64,000 bases of DNA. Source: Leptospirales bacterium. Its GTDB lineage: Bacteria; Spirochaetota; Leptospiria; Leptospirales; Leptonemataceae. How positions within the stretch are numbered: the first letter of the stretch is position 1; each line of letters opens with the position of its first letter. The notes beneath the pieces are model-generated. The model ran no database searches, was not told the origin of the DNA, and saw only the letters and a program-made list of their open reading frames with translations. Both the position numbers and the translations under genes were made by a program. The stretch spans positions 1 to 64,000 of the forward strand of contig JAIBBM010000006.1 of the NCBI GenBank assembly GCA_019694685.1, read 5' to 3'. Shown piece by piece: positions 28,195-37,347 of the stretch.

Positions 28195-29439
28195 ATGATC
28201 AAAGACGCGTGGAATCAGGTCCTCAAAGACTTCGCAGGCGAATCCTCCCAGAATTCAAGCCTGAAATGGCTATATTCCGCGAAGCCCGGAACCAGTACTG
28301 ATTCATCCCGACTGATTCTCAATGTGCCCGATAATGGAATTCTGTCACATTTGCGAGAATACACTCGCCCGATTGAAGTGAAGATGGCCAGCATTTTAGG
28401 ACGGCCGGTTCGCGTTGAATTCCAACTATCCCATTCACTGCCGGAATGGATTCATCCCGAATACAGCTTCGAAACTTTTCTAGAATCAAAATGCAATTCA
28501 AACGCGCTTCAATGCATTAGAGCCGCGTGTCGCCAACCGGGCAGACACAATCCAATCTTTTTGTCCGGGCCCGCCAATTCCGGTAAGACTCATCTACTAC
28601 ACAGTTATGCGAGAAGCGTAATCGAAGCAAAGCCAGGCGCACGCATTGCATATCTTTCGGGGATCGCTTTTAAGCTGGGGCATCTTCGCGCTATCGCTTC
28701 GAGGTCTTCCCTGGATTTCAAAGAATCTATGATGTCTTTCGATTGCGTCATTTTCGATGACATCCACTTGATCGGGAGCGGCAAGTCCACTCTAGAAGAA
28801 ATTGACTTCCTGATCACTGCTTTTCTCGACCGAGGCAAACAAATCGTATGTTCCAGTTCCACAGAGCCAGGTTCTGTTTTCCCTTCCGGCAGACTTCGAA
28901 GCAGAATTCTTTCGGGCATTGTTGTTCAAATGGAATCTGTGGATGCTGACTTGCGCAGAGCGTTCTGTCAAAAAATGGCGGAGGTGAATCCCAACATTCT
29001 AGACCATTCTACGATCCAAAGAATTTGCAAATCCGCAACAGACATTCGTGAAATCAAATCCATCTTCGGTAAAATCGAACTTCAGTCCAGGGAAAGCAAA
29101 CATCTCTCTACCTCCAATATCGATTCTGTCATAGAAGGAACCCTGCGAAGACCGGCAATCCCGTCCATTCACGCCATTCTTGAGGCAGTCACTCGTCACT
29201 ATCACGTTTCTAAACAGGACATTCTGAGTTCTTCTAGAAAAACGGAGCATACGTGGCCCAGACATGTGGCCATGTACCTGGCTCTCACCCAGGGTGGAAT
29301 GAGCAAATCAGCAATTGCACGGTTTTTCAAGAAGAAGGACCACACAACGGTAGTGCACGCAGAAAAGAAGATTCAGATTGCTCTAGAAAACGACGACGCA
29401 CTGGCAGGTGCCCTCAAGGCCATTGTGAGTACACTGTGA
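28195..29439 (+). CDS. dnaA: Chromosomal replication initiator DnaA
   Basis: A 414-residue DnaA if started at ATG 28195, which puts the W of domain I at residue 6 as usual; a TTG at 28090 would add 35 residues without DnaA character. The AAA+ domain follows almost at once (PEYSFETFL, residue about 88), so linker domain II is nearly absent. Walker A is GPANSGKTHLL, Walker B is VIFDDIH. Domain IV ends with KKDHTTVVHAEKKI, the DnaA-box-binding signature. DnaA binds oriC and opens it for DnaB loading. It diverges from rpmH across about 190 bases in which I see no clear DnaA box. Confidence 0.95.
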   Translation: MIKDAWNQVLKDFAGESSQNSSLKWLYSAKPGTSTDSSRLILNVPDNGILSHLREYTRPIEVKMASILGRPVRVEFQLSHSLPEWIHPEYSFETFLESKCNSNALQCIRAACRQPGRHNPIFLSGPANSGKTHLLHSYARSVIEAKPGARIAYLSGIAFKLGHLRAIASRSSLDFKESMMSFDCVIFDDIHLIGSGKSTLEEIDFLITAFLDRGKQIVCSSSTEPGSVFPSGRLRSRILSGIVVQMESVDADLRRAFCQKMAEVNPNILDHSTIQRICKSATDIREIKSIFGKIELQSRESKHLSTSNIDSVIEGTLRRPAIPSIHAILEAVTRHYHVSKQDILSSSRKTEHTWPRHVAMYLALTQGGMSKSAIARFFKKKDHTTVVHAEKKIQIALENDDALAGALKAIVSTL

Positions 29440-29679
29440 ACAATTGACAAACCTGTCGTCAGAAAGCAAAGAATTTAGTTCAAAATCAGGTCCGTTTTCG
29501 CACAGTGAATTTCTTTTTGGAGTGTTTCTGACAGTTGTCTTTTTATTTTGACATAATCCTTTACGGACAGGAAATCGTTCCGTCGCTTGGGAAGCGAGAT
29601 TTACGGCAGTACTGACTTATTCACAGGTACAACAAAGTACAAGTACAAACACATAATCATTATATAGTTGAAGGGCACC
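29440..29679 (+). other. Candidate oriC / dnaN leader
   Basis: A 240-base A+T-rich gap between dnaA and dnaN. It contains one near-consensus DnaA box (29617-29625), TTGACA hexamers at 29444 and 29548 without good -10 partners, and an AT-rich run before dnaN. Gene direction and apparent strand composition switch around dnaA, so the origin should be here or in the dnaA-rpmH gap. Confidence 0.45.
29617..29625 (+). promoter_or_regulatory. DnaA box-like 9-mer
   Basis: TTATTCACA differs from the consensus TTATCCACA at one position and lies 55 bases before dnaN. Confidence 0.5.
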
Positions 29680-30792
29680 ATGAAGTTCACAGTAGATAGA
29701 CAGCAGTTCCTGAAAGCAATTACCACCGTAGACGGTATCATCCCATCACGCGAAATTAGATCTGTATATTCAAACGTTTTGATCGAAGCTGACAAGGGCG
29801 AAGCAGTGTTCACGACCACTGATCTGGAGATTGCTCTAAAAACAACGCTTCCTATTACACTGGATAAGAAAGGCGGAACTACAGTCCCCGCGAAAAAACT
29901 AACACAAGTCATTGGAGCTATGGATGGAGAGACCATTGAGATCTCTTTGGATGATGACAAACTCATCATTTCTTCTCCAAAAGCAAGAACCAAACCGAGA
30001 GTGAATCTGGTAACTTCTCCTACCTCAGATTATCCTCCAACACCTTCACCTTCTTCGGAAGATCTTATTTCTTTTTCGCCTGCAGTTTTTCGCGAAATGA
30101 TTTTGAAAACATACTATTCGATGGCGCAGGATGATAGCAGATATGTGTTCAATGGTTTGTTTCTAAAGTCTCAGAAAAATTCCAATATAGTTGTTGCGAC
30201 AGACGGAAGAAGACTCTCGAAAATCTCCAGAGACTTTCCATCTGCACTTCCTTTCAAAGATGGCGTGATCATTCCGGCAAAAGCAATCAAAGAGCTTGTC
30301 CGCCTCCTGGATGCAGGCGAAGAAGCAATGATCGCATACGATGACAAAGACAAACGTGTTCATTTTAGAATCGGTAGAGTAGATCTTGTAACAAAGCTAA
30401 TTGATGGAGCATTTCCTGATTACGAACAAGTCATTCCACGAAAGTTAGATTACAAAATCAGGATCAATCGCATTGACCTGGAAAAAGCAATCAAACAGGC
30501 GGCGTCAGTTGCCATAGAGCCTGCTCGCCAGGTTAGATTTATTTTTTCTGAAGGGACCGTTGGTTTTCAAGCCAGCACACCTGATCTGGGGGGAAGTGAA
30601 AGCAGTCTCGAATGCGAATACTCCGGTCCGGAAATGGTGATTGGATTTAATTCCGTTTATCTAATGGATGTTCTAAAAGTAATTCCGGGTGAAGATGTGA
30701 TTCTTGGGTTTTCTTCTCCCAGTTCGCCGTGCACAGTGGGAGATCCGGCGGATCCAGATTTCTTATCTGTGGTTATGCCAATGAAGATTTGA
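29680..30792 (+). CDS. dnaN: DNA polymerase III beta sliding clamp
   Basis: A 370-residue clamp with three repeated domains. It begins MKFTVDRQQFLKAITTVDG and ends with the conserved C-terminal DFLSVVMPMKI. Start ATG 29680 has AAGGG just upstream; TTG at 29668 is an alternative adding four residues. The clamp dimer encircles DNA and tethers polymerases, MutL and ligase. It follows dnaA and precedes recF by nine bases, the usual origin order. Confidence 0.97.
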   Translation: MKFTVDRQQFLKAITTVDGIIPSREIRSVYSNVLIEADKGEAVFTTTDLEIALKTTLPITLDKKGGTTVPAKKLTQVIGAMDGETIEISLDDDKLIISSPKARTKPRVNLVTSPTSDYPPTPSPSSEDLISFSPAVFREMILKTYYSMAQDDSRYVFNGLFLKSQKNSNIVVATDGRRLSKISRDFPSALPFKDGVIIPAKAIKELVRLLDAGEEAMIAYDDKDKRVHFRIGRVDLVTKLIDGAFPDYEQVIPRKLDYKIRINRIDLEKAIKQAASVAIEPARQVRFIFSEGTVGFQASTPDLGGSESSLECEYSGPEMVIGFNSVYLMDVLKVIPGEDVILGFSSPSSPCTVGDPADPDFLSVVMPMKI

Positions 30793-30801
30793 TCATCGCT
30801 T

Positions 30802-31911
30802 GTGCGAATTGAACAACTCTTACTGAAGAATTTTAGAAACTACGAATCACTATCTATTTTATTCCCGTCTCGCTTAACCTTCCTTCTTGGAAGAAATGCG
30901 GCCGGGAAAACCAATTTGCTCGAAGCCATTGGAATGCTTTCGCACGGAAAATCTTTTCGAGGAGCTTCTGATCACGATTTGCTCCGATACGGATCCAATG
31001 GATACTATATAAAAGCGAAGTATTCTAGAGCAGGCCAGAAAGGAGAAATGGAAATTGCAACGGACGTTTCCACAGGTGATTTACGGCGTAAAATAAAATT
31101 TAACGACAAAGCGGCTTCTTCGAGATCATCGATAGTAGGAGAATTCATCTGTGTTGTCTTTTCTCCTTCAGATTTACAAATCATTGAAGGTTCACCTGCA
31201 GATCGAAGAAAGTTTTTGGATGCTGCGATTTCTAGCATGGAACCAGAGTATCTCCAAAACTTGATCGGATATCAAAAAGCACTCAGACAAAGAAATGCCC
31301 TATTGAAGAAGATCAGACAAAGACAGGCAAATATCGCAGATTTGCAGATCTGGAATGCCAGACTGGTTCAATTTGCATCTCAGCTCTGGAGCAGAAGGGA
31401 AAATTTTCTTCTTTCATTCAAGGAACCGTTTCGCGACGCTCTGGAACAAATATCCGGAAACAGAGACGCGATGAATCTTGAGCTTCAGTTTTCGCACAGA
31501 GATGATCTCAAAGAAAGCTATGATAAGAACGTGGTTCGCGATCTATCACTGGGATACACGACAAGTGGTCCGCACAGAGACTCGCTCGTTTTCTTGAAAG
31601 ATGGTCGTGATATCATGCAATTTGGAAGTCAGGGACAGAAGAGAACGGCGGCACTTGCACTCAGGATCGCACAGTTTCATCATTTGAAGCAAAAACTAAA
31701 GATAACACCTTTGCTTCTCATTGATGATGTAATTCGAGAACTTGATACAATGCGCAGATCGGCCTTTGTGAAACTCCTGCGCGAAAGTGGCCAGGCGATT
31801 TTTACTACACCGGATCTAGACGGGATCGATGAGGACCTTAAATCTCTGGTCAGTCAGAGTTCCGTAATTCATATTCTTGGGGATGGCAGGGTTGAACAAT
31901 CCGTTGGATGA
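30802..31911 (+). CDS. recF: DNA replication and repair protein RecF
   Basis: A 369-residue SMC-like ATPase. MRIEQLLLKNFRNYESL at the start, Walker A GRNAAGKTNLLEAIG, the signature region FGSQGQKRTAALALRIAQ and Walker B LLIDDVIRELD are all present. RecF helps load RecA at gaps. The start is GTG 30802. Its end overlaps the DUF721 gene by about 29 bases. Confidence 0.96.
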   Translation: MRIEQLLLKNFRNYESLSILFPSRLTFLLGRNAAGKTNLLEAIGMLSHGKSFRGASDHDLLRYGSNGYYIKAKYSRAGQKGEMEIATDVSTGDLRRKIKFNDKAASSRSSIVGEFICVVFSPSDLQIIEGSPADRRKFLDAAISSMEPEYLQNLIGYQKALRQRNALLKKIRQRQANIADLQIWNARLVQFASQLWSRRENFLLSFKEPFRDALEQISGNRDAMNLELQFSHRDDLKESYDKNVVRDLSLGYTTSGPHRDSLVFLKDGRDIMQFGSQGQKRTAALALRIAQFHHLKQKLKITPLLLIDDVIRELDTMRRSAFVKLLRESGQAIFTTPDLDGIDEDLKSLVSQSSVIHILGDGRVEQSVG

Positions 31912-32221
31912 AGAGCAGGCTCCTGGTGTGCCCCAGTCTGCGCAATTGCGAGAACTCAAGAACGCATTCGTGCGATCTCTTCCGTTTGATGAAGGGACGC
32001 GTGAATTGATGCTTCTGGGAGTATCGTGGGACGAAATTGCAGGAAATCTGTCTGCCCGGACCAGGCCTGAAAAAATAGAGAATGAAGCCTTGTATGTGAG
32101 TGTCGCGGGGGGCGTCTATATGCAGGAATTTTCATTTCAAAGCAAGACCATTTTGAAAAAAGTCCAGAATCTAATCCCCAGCATCCGCAGGATTATGATC
32201 GTCCAATCCAGAAGTGGGTGA
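31883..32221 (+). CDS. DciA-like DUF721 protein
   Basis: A 112-residue protein of the DUF721/DciA type: an N-terminal helix, then the core GVSWDEIAGNLSARTRPEKI, a strand NEALYVSVAGGVYMQEF and a helix-strand end (ILKKVQNLIPSIRRIMI). DciA loads the DnaB helicase in bacteria lacking DnaC/DnaI. The start is uncertain: TTG 31877, ATG 31883 and TTG 31892 are in frame and all overlap recF. Its place beside recF supports a replication role. Confidence 0.8.
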   Translation: MAGLNNPLDEEQAPGVPQSAQLRELKNAFVRSLPFDEGTRELMLLGVSWDEIAGNLSARTRPEKIENEALYVSVAGGVYMQEFSFQSKTILKKVQNLIPSIRRIMIVQSRSG

Positions 32222-32294
32222 AAGAACTGTTCTGGACGGGCTCAGGCTCCAGATAGAGACCTCTGGGACCGAAACAGTCTATAGTGGTAGAATC

Positions 32295-32660
32295 ATGCTA
32301 ACATTTGTAACGATTGCGGCACTGGCCCTTGCACTCATCGTCTTCCTGAACGCGTTGAATCTGCCCACGTCTGCTGGCGCGAAAAAGTCGCCCGCCAATA
32401 TTGAGAAACCTGTGACTCTGGATACGGCACGTATTCTGCGTATGAAAGCGGCGGAACGTCCTCGGATATGTCCCGTCTGCGGAACACCTCTCAGTCAGGA
32501 CGAATATCTAATCGCTGCAATCTTTCCTGATCTCGGTCCAAATCAAAAGCGACAGGCACACATTTACGGATGCCGCCACTGCTATGTGAGCGGTGGAGTT
32601 AACTTAACCCGGGTTCATCCGGAAACACTGGCGGAGCAACCGAATGTCCACTCAGTTTGA
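32295..32660 (+). CDS. Membrane-anchored zinc-ribbon protein, function unknown
   Basis: A 121-residue protein from ATG 32295, or 148 from GTG 32214, which overlaps the DciA stop. Residues 1-22 (LTFVTIAALALALIVFLNAL) form one membrane helix. The C-terminal half has two pairs of cysteines, ICPVCG and YGCRHC, spaced as a zinc ribbon. Many bacteria have gyrB at this place; here it is absent. I do not recognise the family. Confidence 0.65.
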   Translation: MLTFVTIAALALALIVFLNALNLPTSAGAKKSPANIEKPVTLDTARILRMKAAERPRICPVCGTPLSQDEYLIAAIFPDLGPNQKRQAHIYGCRHCYVSGGVNLTRVHPETLAEQPNVHSV

Positions 32661-33537
32661 TCTATCGCACCTGAAACCAGAGGAAATCGAAAAGGTTCGT
32701 AAAGTTCTACTGAACCTGATCGCGGGAATCAAAGCCAGACAGGTCATCACTGCGCATGGAAGCGCGCTTCTAAAGGATGAAGAGATTACTCTCCAATCGC
32801 TTTTGCATCCTGAGCGGGGGGACGTACTGGTAACTATTGTGCGCGATCACGGAATGTTGCATGTGTTTCTCTCAAATCGCAGGGATCCAGGAAGTCCGTT
32901 TTCCGTTATGGATTATCAAACCATGCGACGATTCCCGGCGCGTCGCCCGGTAGACAGTCATCACATTGTGAAAGACGGAGAGACGGCACTTTTTCTTTGC
33001 ACGCAACAGGATCGAGACATGCTTGCGCGTGAATCGCCAGACATCATCAGCGCGTACTCAAGTCATTTTGACGTAAAAGAAATTTCAGAATTAAAGACGC
33101 AGGCTGCTCCTGTAGATCCAATCAGCAAATCCATTCAGGAAAAATGGGAATCATATCGCAGACATGATCCGGGAGATCCGGCTGTGGCTCATATTGAAAA
33201 GGAACTGTTTGGATACACGATTACGTACGCAAAGTATAAGGCGTCTGCTCGCGAAGAAACAGTGATCATTCGTCCGGAGAAAGAGAAGCTCTTTGTTGGG
33301 CAATTGATACGTGATATCTATCCGTATAACATTCGTGCGATGTTTCGCAAAGACAATCATGAACAGCATTTGCAGAAACTCGGAGAGGTGCATTCCACTC
33401 TGCGAAAACTAAGAGAGCAAGTAACCAATCGAAAAGGTGATTCGCTTCCTGAACCATACATGCATTATCTAACCGGTCTTCAAGAGATGATCTCGAACGT
33501 ACTTGAGAAGGATCCGCAACTGAACGGATTTGTATAA
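32644..33537 (+). CDS. Protein of unknown function in the origin operon
   Basis: A 297-residue soluble protein, start ATG 32644 with GGAG seven bases upstream, overlapping the preceding gene by 17 bases. The N-terminal part (VRKVLLNLIAGIKARQVI, then strands VLVTIVRDHGMLHVFL) looks alpha/beta. The C-terminal third is helical with basic patches (YPYNIRAMFRKDNHEQHLQK, LRKLREQVTNRKG). There are no catalytic motifs I can name. Coupling to dciA and recF suggests expression with replication genes. Confidence 0.7.
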   Translation: MSTQFDLSHLKPEEIEKVRKVLLNLIAGIKARQVITAHGSALLKDEEITLQSLLHPERGDVLVTIVRDHGMLHVFLSNRRDPGSPFSVMDYQTMRRFPARRPVDSHHIVKDGETALFLCTQQDRDMLARESPDIISAYSSHFDVKEISELKTQAAPVDPISKSIQEKWESYRRHDPGDPAVAHIEKELFGYTITYAKYKASAREETVIIRPEKEKLFVGQLIRDIYPYNIRAMFRKDNHEQHLQKLGEVHSTLRKLREQVTNRKGDSLPEPYMHYLTGLQEMISNVLEKDPQLNGFV

Positions 33538-33542
33538 TCAGA

Positions 33543-34256
33543 TCAGTAAGACTTAAGTCTTAAGCGTGCCACTACGGGTAGATGATCGGAAGCGATTCGA
33601 GTGAGTTTGTTTCGCACGACTCTGTGCTCCACTACTTCCCATTGTTGAGTGACAAAGATTCTATCGAGTCTGAGAATTGGAGCATAAGCGGGAAAAGTAT
33701 TGTGACCCTTTCCTGGGCATGTATCGCGAAATCCAGATTCAAGAAATGAGTGAGAAAGTCTGGTAGTCCGATCGTTTGTATCACCAAGGAGAACCATGGG
33801 AACTCGAGCGAGGCGCTCCATATGGTCTGAATGAACGATTTTCTTTTTCTGTCTAACCTGCTCCATGCGCGCCAGGCCCATGTGAAAATTGAAGATAGCG
33901 ATTTTGGCATGAGGCAAGCCAATGCTTGTGATTAGACAACCTCGTTTCTTCTTAATGCCCCAGGTTATGTTGAAGTTGTGGGCTTGTTCAATAGGATATC
34001 TTGAAAAAGTGGCGTTGCCGTAGTGGCCTTTCTGAAGCCTCACATTCAGTCCGAGCTCATAGTGCATGTCTAGATTTTGCGCAATCAGATGCGCCAGGTC
34101 TTCGCCTTTGCTGCGAGGGGCAAATTGGTCCACTTCCTGGAGGGCGACAATGTCCGCATCCACGTCGCGGCAGGTTTCTATGATCCTTTCGAGCCTGTAT
34201 TTGCGATCGAATCCAATGGCCCGATGGATATTGTAGGTCAGAAAAGTAAGTTCCAT
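33543..34256 (-). CDS. Endonuclease/exonuclease/phosphatase family protein
   Basis: A 237-residue protein with the complete EEP fold signature: TYNIHR at the start, LQEVD (metal Glu), FNFHMG, GDTND, LDRIFVT and SDHLPV. Such enzymes cleave phosphodiester bonds in DNA, RNA or phospholipids with Mg. There is no signal peptide, so it acts inside the cell. It converges on the unknown origin-operon gene with a five-base gap. Confidence 0.87.
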   Translation of the reverse strand: MELTFLTYNIHRAIGFDRKYRLERIIETCRDVDADIVALQEVDQFAPRSKGEDLAHLIAQNLDMHYELGLNVRLQKGHYGNATFSRYPIEQAHNFNITWGIKKKRGCLITSIGLPHAKIAIFNFHMGLARMEQVRQKKKIVHSDHMERLARVPMVLLGDTNDRTTRLSHSFLESGFRDTCPGKGHNTFPAYAPILRLDRIFVTQQWEVVEHRVVRNKLTRIASDHLPVVARLRLKSY

Positions 34257-34346
34257 TCTGCCGGCCGGGTGCTATCCTGTTATTTGTTGCTGACGACTGA
34301 CGATGGCATCTGGTAAGAGACCGACTGGAATTGGAAGCAAATTTGT

Positions 34347-36053
34347 ATGATCACTTACAGGTATGGCCCATACGAACCCGAACGTGACCGCCCCTGGGAC
34401 ATGGATCGTTTGATGAATGTCCTTTCGGACATGATCATGCGATACGACCTGGAATTGGACGAAGCTCTCAGAATGCTCATCGATCGTGGGTTGCCGGTCA
34501 ATATGTTTCTGAAGGAAGGCGGTATGGACGATCTGGTCCATAGTCTCCAACAGCAATTGCAACAGAAGATCGATGATGTGCTCGGTCAATTTGACATTAA
34601 GCCAGCGCGAAAGGACACAGAATTTGATTTAAAAAAAGATTCTGGCGATCTGCTAAATACGGCGAAGAGCAAAGAATGGAAGGATAGAATCGAAGATGCG
34701 ATTCGCAACCTGTCCATTGATGAATTGTATCGCATCAAGAATGAAGTGATGCAGGAAAAAAAGCGTCCGGTTTCTATGGACGACATAGCATCCGTCATCC
34801 AGGACATGGAAGACCTGGATGATCTCGTGGCAGGAGAAAAGAAGTATAAGTTCACAGGCTCCACTCCCCTTTCGCGCGACGAAGCCATTGACATACTCAA
34901 GCATCTGGATGACTTAGAAAAGCTAATGCAGGCTTTGAAAGAAGCAGAAGAAAGTGGTGACCTCTTCAATTTTAACCTGGAGAAGCTTGCTCAATATCTC
35001 GGGCCCGAACAGTTTGAGGAGTTTCTAGAAAAGAGAGAACAAATCTTTGAAAAGCTCAGAGAGCTTTTAGAAAAACAGGGAAGGATTGTTCCGGATCCAG
35101 AAACAGGGGAGATGCGTCTTTCGCCTGAATCAGTGCGAAAGATTGGAAGGCGTGCGCTCGAGGAAATCTTCAGTAAACTAAAAGCGGATACATCCGGCGG
35201 GATGCATTCTGCGGATGAAACAGGAGAAAGCGAAAACGTTTCGAGCAAAACCAGGCCATTTGATTTTGGAGATCCAGTATCCAATCTGGACTTGTCTTCT
35301 TCGATCGTCAACGGCTACGTTAGGCGAAAGTCAAGCAAGCCGGACCTCTCTGATATGGAAGTATTTGAAGCGCGAGGATCTGCTAGAAGCTCCACTGTAG
35401 TTCTGATTGATATGAGTGGAAGCATGATGCGGTCGGATCGTTTTTACAATGCGAAACGCGTTGTGCTGGCTCTCGATGCTTTGATTCGTCAGGATTTCAA
35501 AGATGATCGCTTGACGATCGTTGGTTTTGGGACTCTAGCAAGTGTAATTCCGCCAGCAAAAGTTCCGAGTCTCCAGCCACATCCAGTGACCATGTACGAT
35601 CCGCACATTCGTTTGAGATACAACATGGCGGCTCAAACAGAAAAGGGTAAAGATAGAATTCCTAAGTATTTTACGAACCTGCAACGGGGGCTGCAGTTAT
35701 CGCGTACTCTACTCGGAAGCGGAGAGACAAAGAACAAGCAAATCATCTTGATCACAGATGGGGTGCCTACGGCTCATTTTGAAGGCAGCAGTCTGCATGT
35801 AAATTACCCGCCTTCACCTGCGGATTTTGAATTCGCACTGCGCGAAGTGCGCAACTGCACGCAGGACAACATTGTCATCAACACGTTCCTTTTAACGTCT
35901 GACTGGGAGATGGGCTATTTTGGCGAAGAATCGTTCATGCGCCAGTTTATGAAACAATCTCAGGGTCGGGTCTTTTATCCACATCCCACGCAGATGGGCA
36001 AGATGGTTCTCGTGGATTTTCTACAGAACAAAAAGGCCATTTTTCAATACTGA
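34347..36053 (+). CDS. Cytoplasmic vWA domain protein with long helical N-terminus
   Basis: A 568-residue protein. Residues 1-330 are mainly acidic helices with coiled-coil character (LKHLDDLEKLMQALKEAEES, EEFLEKREQIFEKLRELLEK). The C-terminal vWA domain (about 345-568) has the metal site DMSGSM and ITDGVPT and is of the CoxE/magnesium-chelatase-like type. Proteins of this type usually partner a MoxR-like AAA ATPase, but none is adjacent. The ATG follows GGAAG. It diverges from the EEP gene. Confidence 0.82.
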   Translation: MITYRYGPYEPERDRPWDMDRLMNVLSDMIMRYDLELDEALRMLIDRGLPVNMFLKEGGMDDLVHSLQQQLQQKIDDVLGQFDIKPARKDTEFDLKKDSGDLLNTAKSKEWKDRIEDAIRNLSIDELYRIKNEVMQEKKRPVSMDDIASVIQDMEDLDDLVAGEKKYKFTGSTPLSRDEAIDILKHLDDLEKLMQALKEAEESGDLFNFNLEKLAQYLGPEQFEEFLEKREQIFEKLRELLEKQGRIVPDPETGEMRLSPESVRKIGRRALEEIFSKLKADTSGGMHSADETGESENVSSKTRPFDFGDPVSNLDLSSSIVNGYVRRKSSKPDLSDMEVFEARGSARSSTVVLIDMSGSMMRSDRFYNAKRVVLALDALIRQDFKDDRLTIVGFGTLASVIPPAKVPSLQPHPVTMYDPHIRLRYNMAAQTEKGKDRIPKYFTNLQRGLQLSRTLLGSGETKNKQIILITDGVPTAHFEGSSLHVNYPPSPADFEFALREVRNCTQDNIVINTFLLTSDWEMGYFGEESFMRQFMKQSQGRVFYPHPTQMGKMVLVDFLQNKKAIFQY

Positions 36054-36167
36054 GGGTTGCCGTTCCTTTCCGTTGCATGAGCCTCACTCCCCACCCTTTG
36101 TGAAAAAACGTAGGTGCGGCGATAAAAAAAACTGGAAGGGCTCGGACCGCATAAATAAGAGGTCTGT

Positions 36168-36461
36168 ATGCCATACATTATCACAGAACCCTGCCAGGGC
36201 GTGTGCGATACAGCATGCGTAGATGTCTGCCCGGTTGATTGCATTCACCCACGTAAAGACGAATGGGACAAGAAAGGCTATTCCAAAGACAACCTCGGCG
36301 GAAAGCAGCTGTTCATCGATCCGCAGGAGTGCATTGATTGTGGAGCCTGCGAACCCGCCTGCCCGGTGCAGGCAATTTTTCCTGAAGACGAAGTTCCGGA
36401 AAAGTGGAAGTCATTCATTGGTGCGAACTATTCTCATTACGGCCATACTTACAAGGGCTAA
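36168..36461 (+). CDS. Ferredoxin with two iron-sulfur sites
   Basis: A 97-residue ferredoxin. The first site is built from CQGVCDTACVDVCPVDC and the second from CIDCGACEPACP, the classical four-Cys CxxCxxCxxxCP. Extra spacing between the sites and the C-terminal extension fit the 7Fe/8Fe family with a loop. It carries low-potential electrons in the cytoplasm. The gene has GAGG five bases before ATG and its own terminator, so it is probably expressed alone. Confidence 0.93.
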   Translation: MPYIITEPCQGVCDTACVDVCPVDCIHPRKDEWDKKGYSKDNLGGKQLFIDPQECIDCGACEPACPVQAIFPEDEVPEKWKSFIGANYSHYGHTYKG

Positions 36462-36474
36462 AGAGAGTGTCTTG

Positions 36475-36502
36475 GCAATGCCGGCGTAGAATCCGGCATT
36501 GC
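36475..36502. terminator. Strong bidirectional hairpin between ferredoxin and ZIP genes
   Basis: GCAATGCCGG (36475-36484) and CCGGCATTGC (36493-36502) form a perfect 10-bp stem with an 8-base loop, followed on the plus strand by TTCTGATTTTCG. It lies between convergent genes. Confidence 0.75.
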
Positions 36503-36529
36503 TTCTGATTTTCGCGCCCCCTCTTTCCA

Positions 36530-37285
36530 TCAACCGCGAATCCAGGCAATCACGCCCACGCCTGCGAGCAAAAACAGAAAGTGAAATAATCCCGTTCTCA
36601 ATCCCGCATAACGGTGAAGTCCCGGCACCAGGTCCGCGATGGCTACATAGATCAAGCTCGCAGCTGAGATCGACATGAAGAATGGAAGTAGATGCCTGAG
36701 TTCAGATAGAAAATAGAATGTGAGAATTCCACCTGCCACAGACGGAAGGGCCGCCAGGTAGTTCATCAAAAGAGCGCGATTTCTTGTATATCCGCTCTGG
36801 ATCAGCACTGCGAAATCGCTGATTTCCTGCGGAATCTCATGAATTAGTATGGAGATGCTCGTTGCGATTCCAAGCTCAACCGAATACTGAAAAGCGGAAG
36901 CGATGATCACGCCGTCAAAGAAGCTGTGAATCGCATCTCCAGTCAGGATGACCGCTCCCGCTGCGCGATGAGTGGAGCACTCGTCTTCATGGCAGTGGCG
37001 GAAGATTACAAGTCTCTCGAGGAGGAAGAAGAACAAAATGCCGATCAAAACCCACTGCATCGTTTTTTGCGTACCAGCCTGACGCAAAGTGTCTGGAATC
37101 ATCACCAGGAGTGCTGTCGCAAGTAGCGCGCCCGTGGCGAAACTGACGAGGATGGGCAGAAGCGATTTCTGGGTCTTCGCAGGTAGAAATAGAAAGCCTG
37201 AAGCGAACGCAGTGACGCCTGTCGAACCAAGAAACAAAATGAGCGCAATGGCAGCGAGGCCCATGGGTTCATCCATTTGTTGCAT
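36530..37285 (-). CDS. ZIP family metal transporter
   Basis: A 251-residue inner-membrane protein with eight helices. The metal-transport motifs are in two helices: GDAIHSFFDGVIIASAF and SILIHEIPQEISDF. A His/Cys-containing loop (HCHEDECSTH) before them could capture the metal. ZIP proteins import zinc, iron or related ions. Start codons at 37285 and 37276 are both possible. It is the only minus gene between the ferredoxin and the serine tRNAs. Confidence 0.9.
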   Translation of the reverse strand: MQQMDEPMGLAAIALILFLGSTGVTAFASGFLFLPAKTQKSLLPILVSFATGALLATALLVMIPDTLRQAGTQKTMQWVLIGILFFFLLERLVIFRHCHEDECSTHRAAGAVILTGDAIHSFFDGVIIASAFQYSVELGIATSISILIHEIPQEISDFAVLIQSGYTRNRALLMNYLAALPSVAGGILTFYFLSELRHLLPFFMSISAASLIYVAIADLVPGLHRYAGLRTGLFHFLFLLAGVGVIAWIRG

Positions 37286-37347
37286 GAGTTGATATTTTGA
37301 AAGTCTTTCTAGTTGACACTCGCCTGAAAAGTACCAGCCTGGAAAGT

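Noticed and set aside
29435..29443. Second DnaA box TGTGAACAA at the dnaA stop
   Set aside because: It differs from the consensus at two positions, so it is not better than chance.
37313..37318. tRNA promoter with perfect TTGACA
   Set aside because: No -10 hexamer at 16-18 bases; noted only in the tRNA entry.
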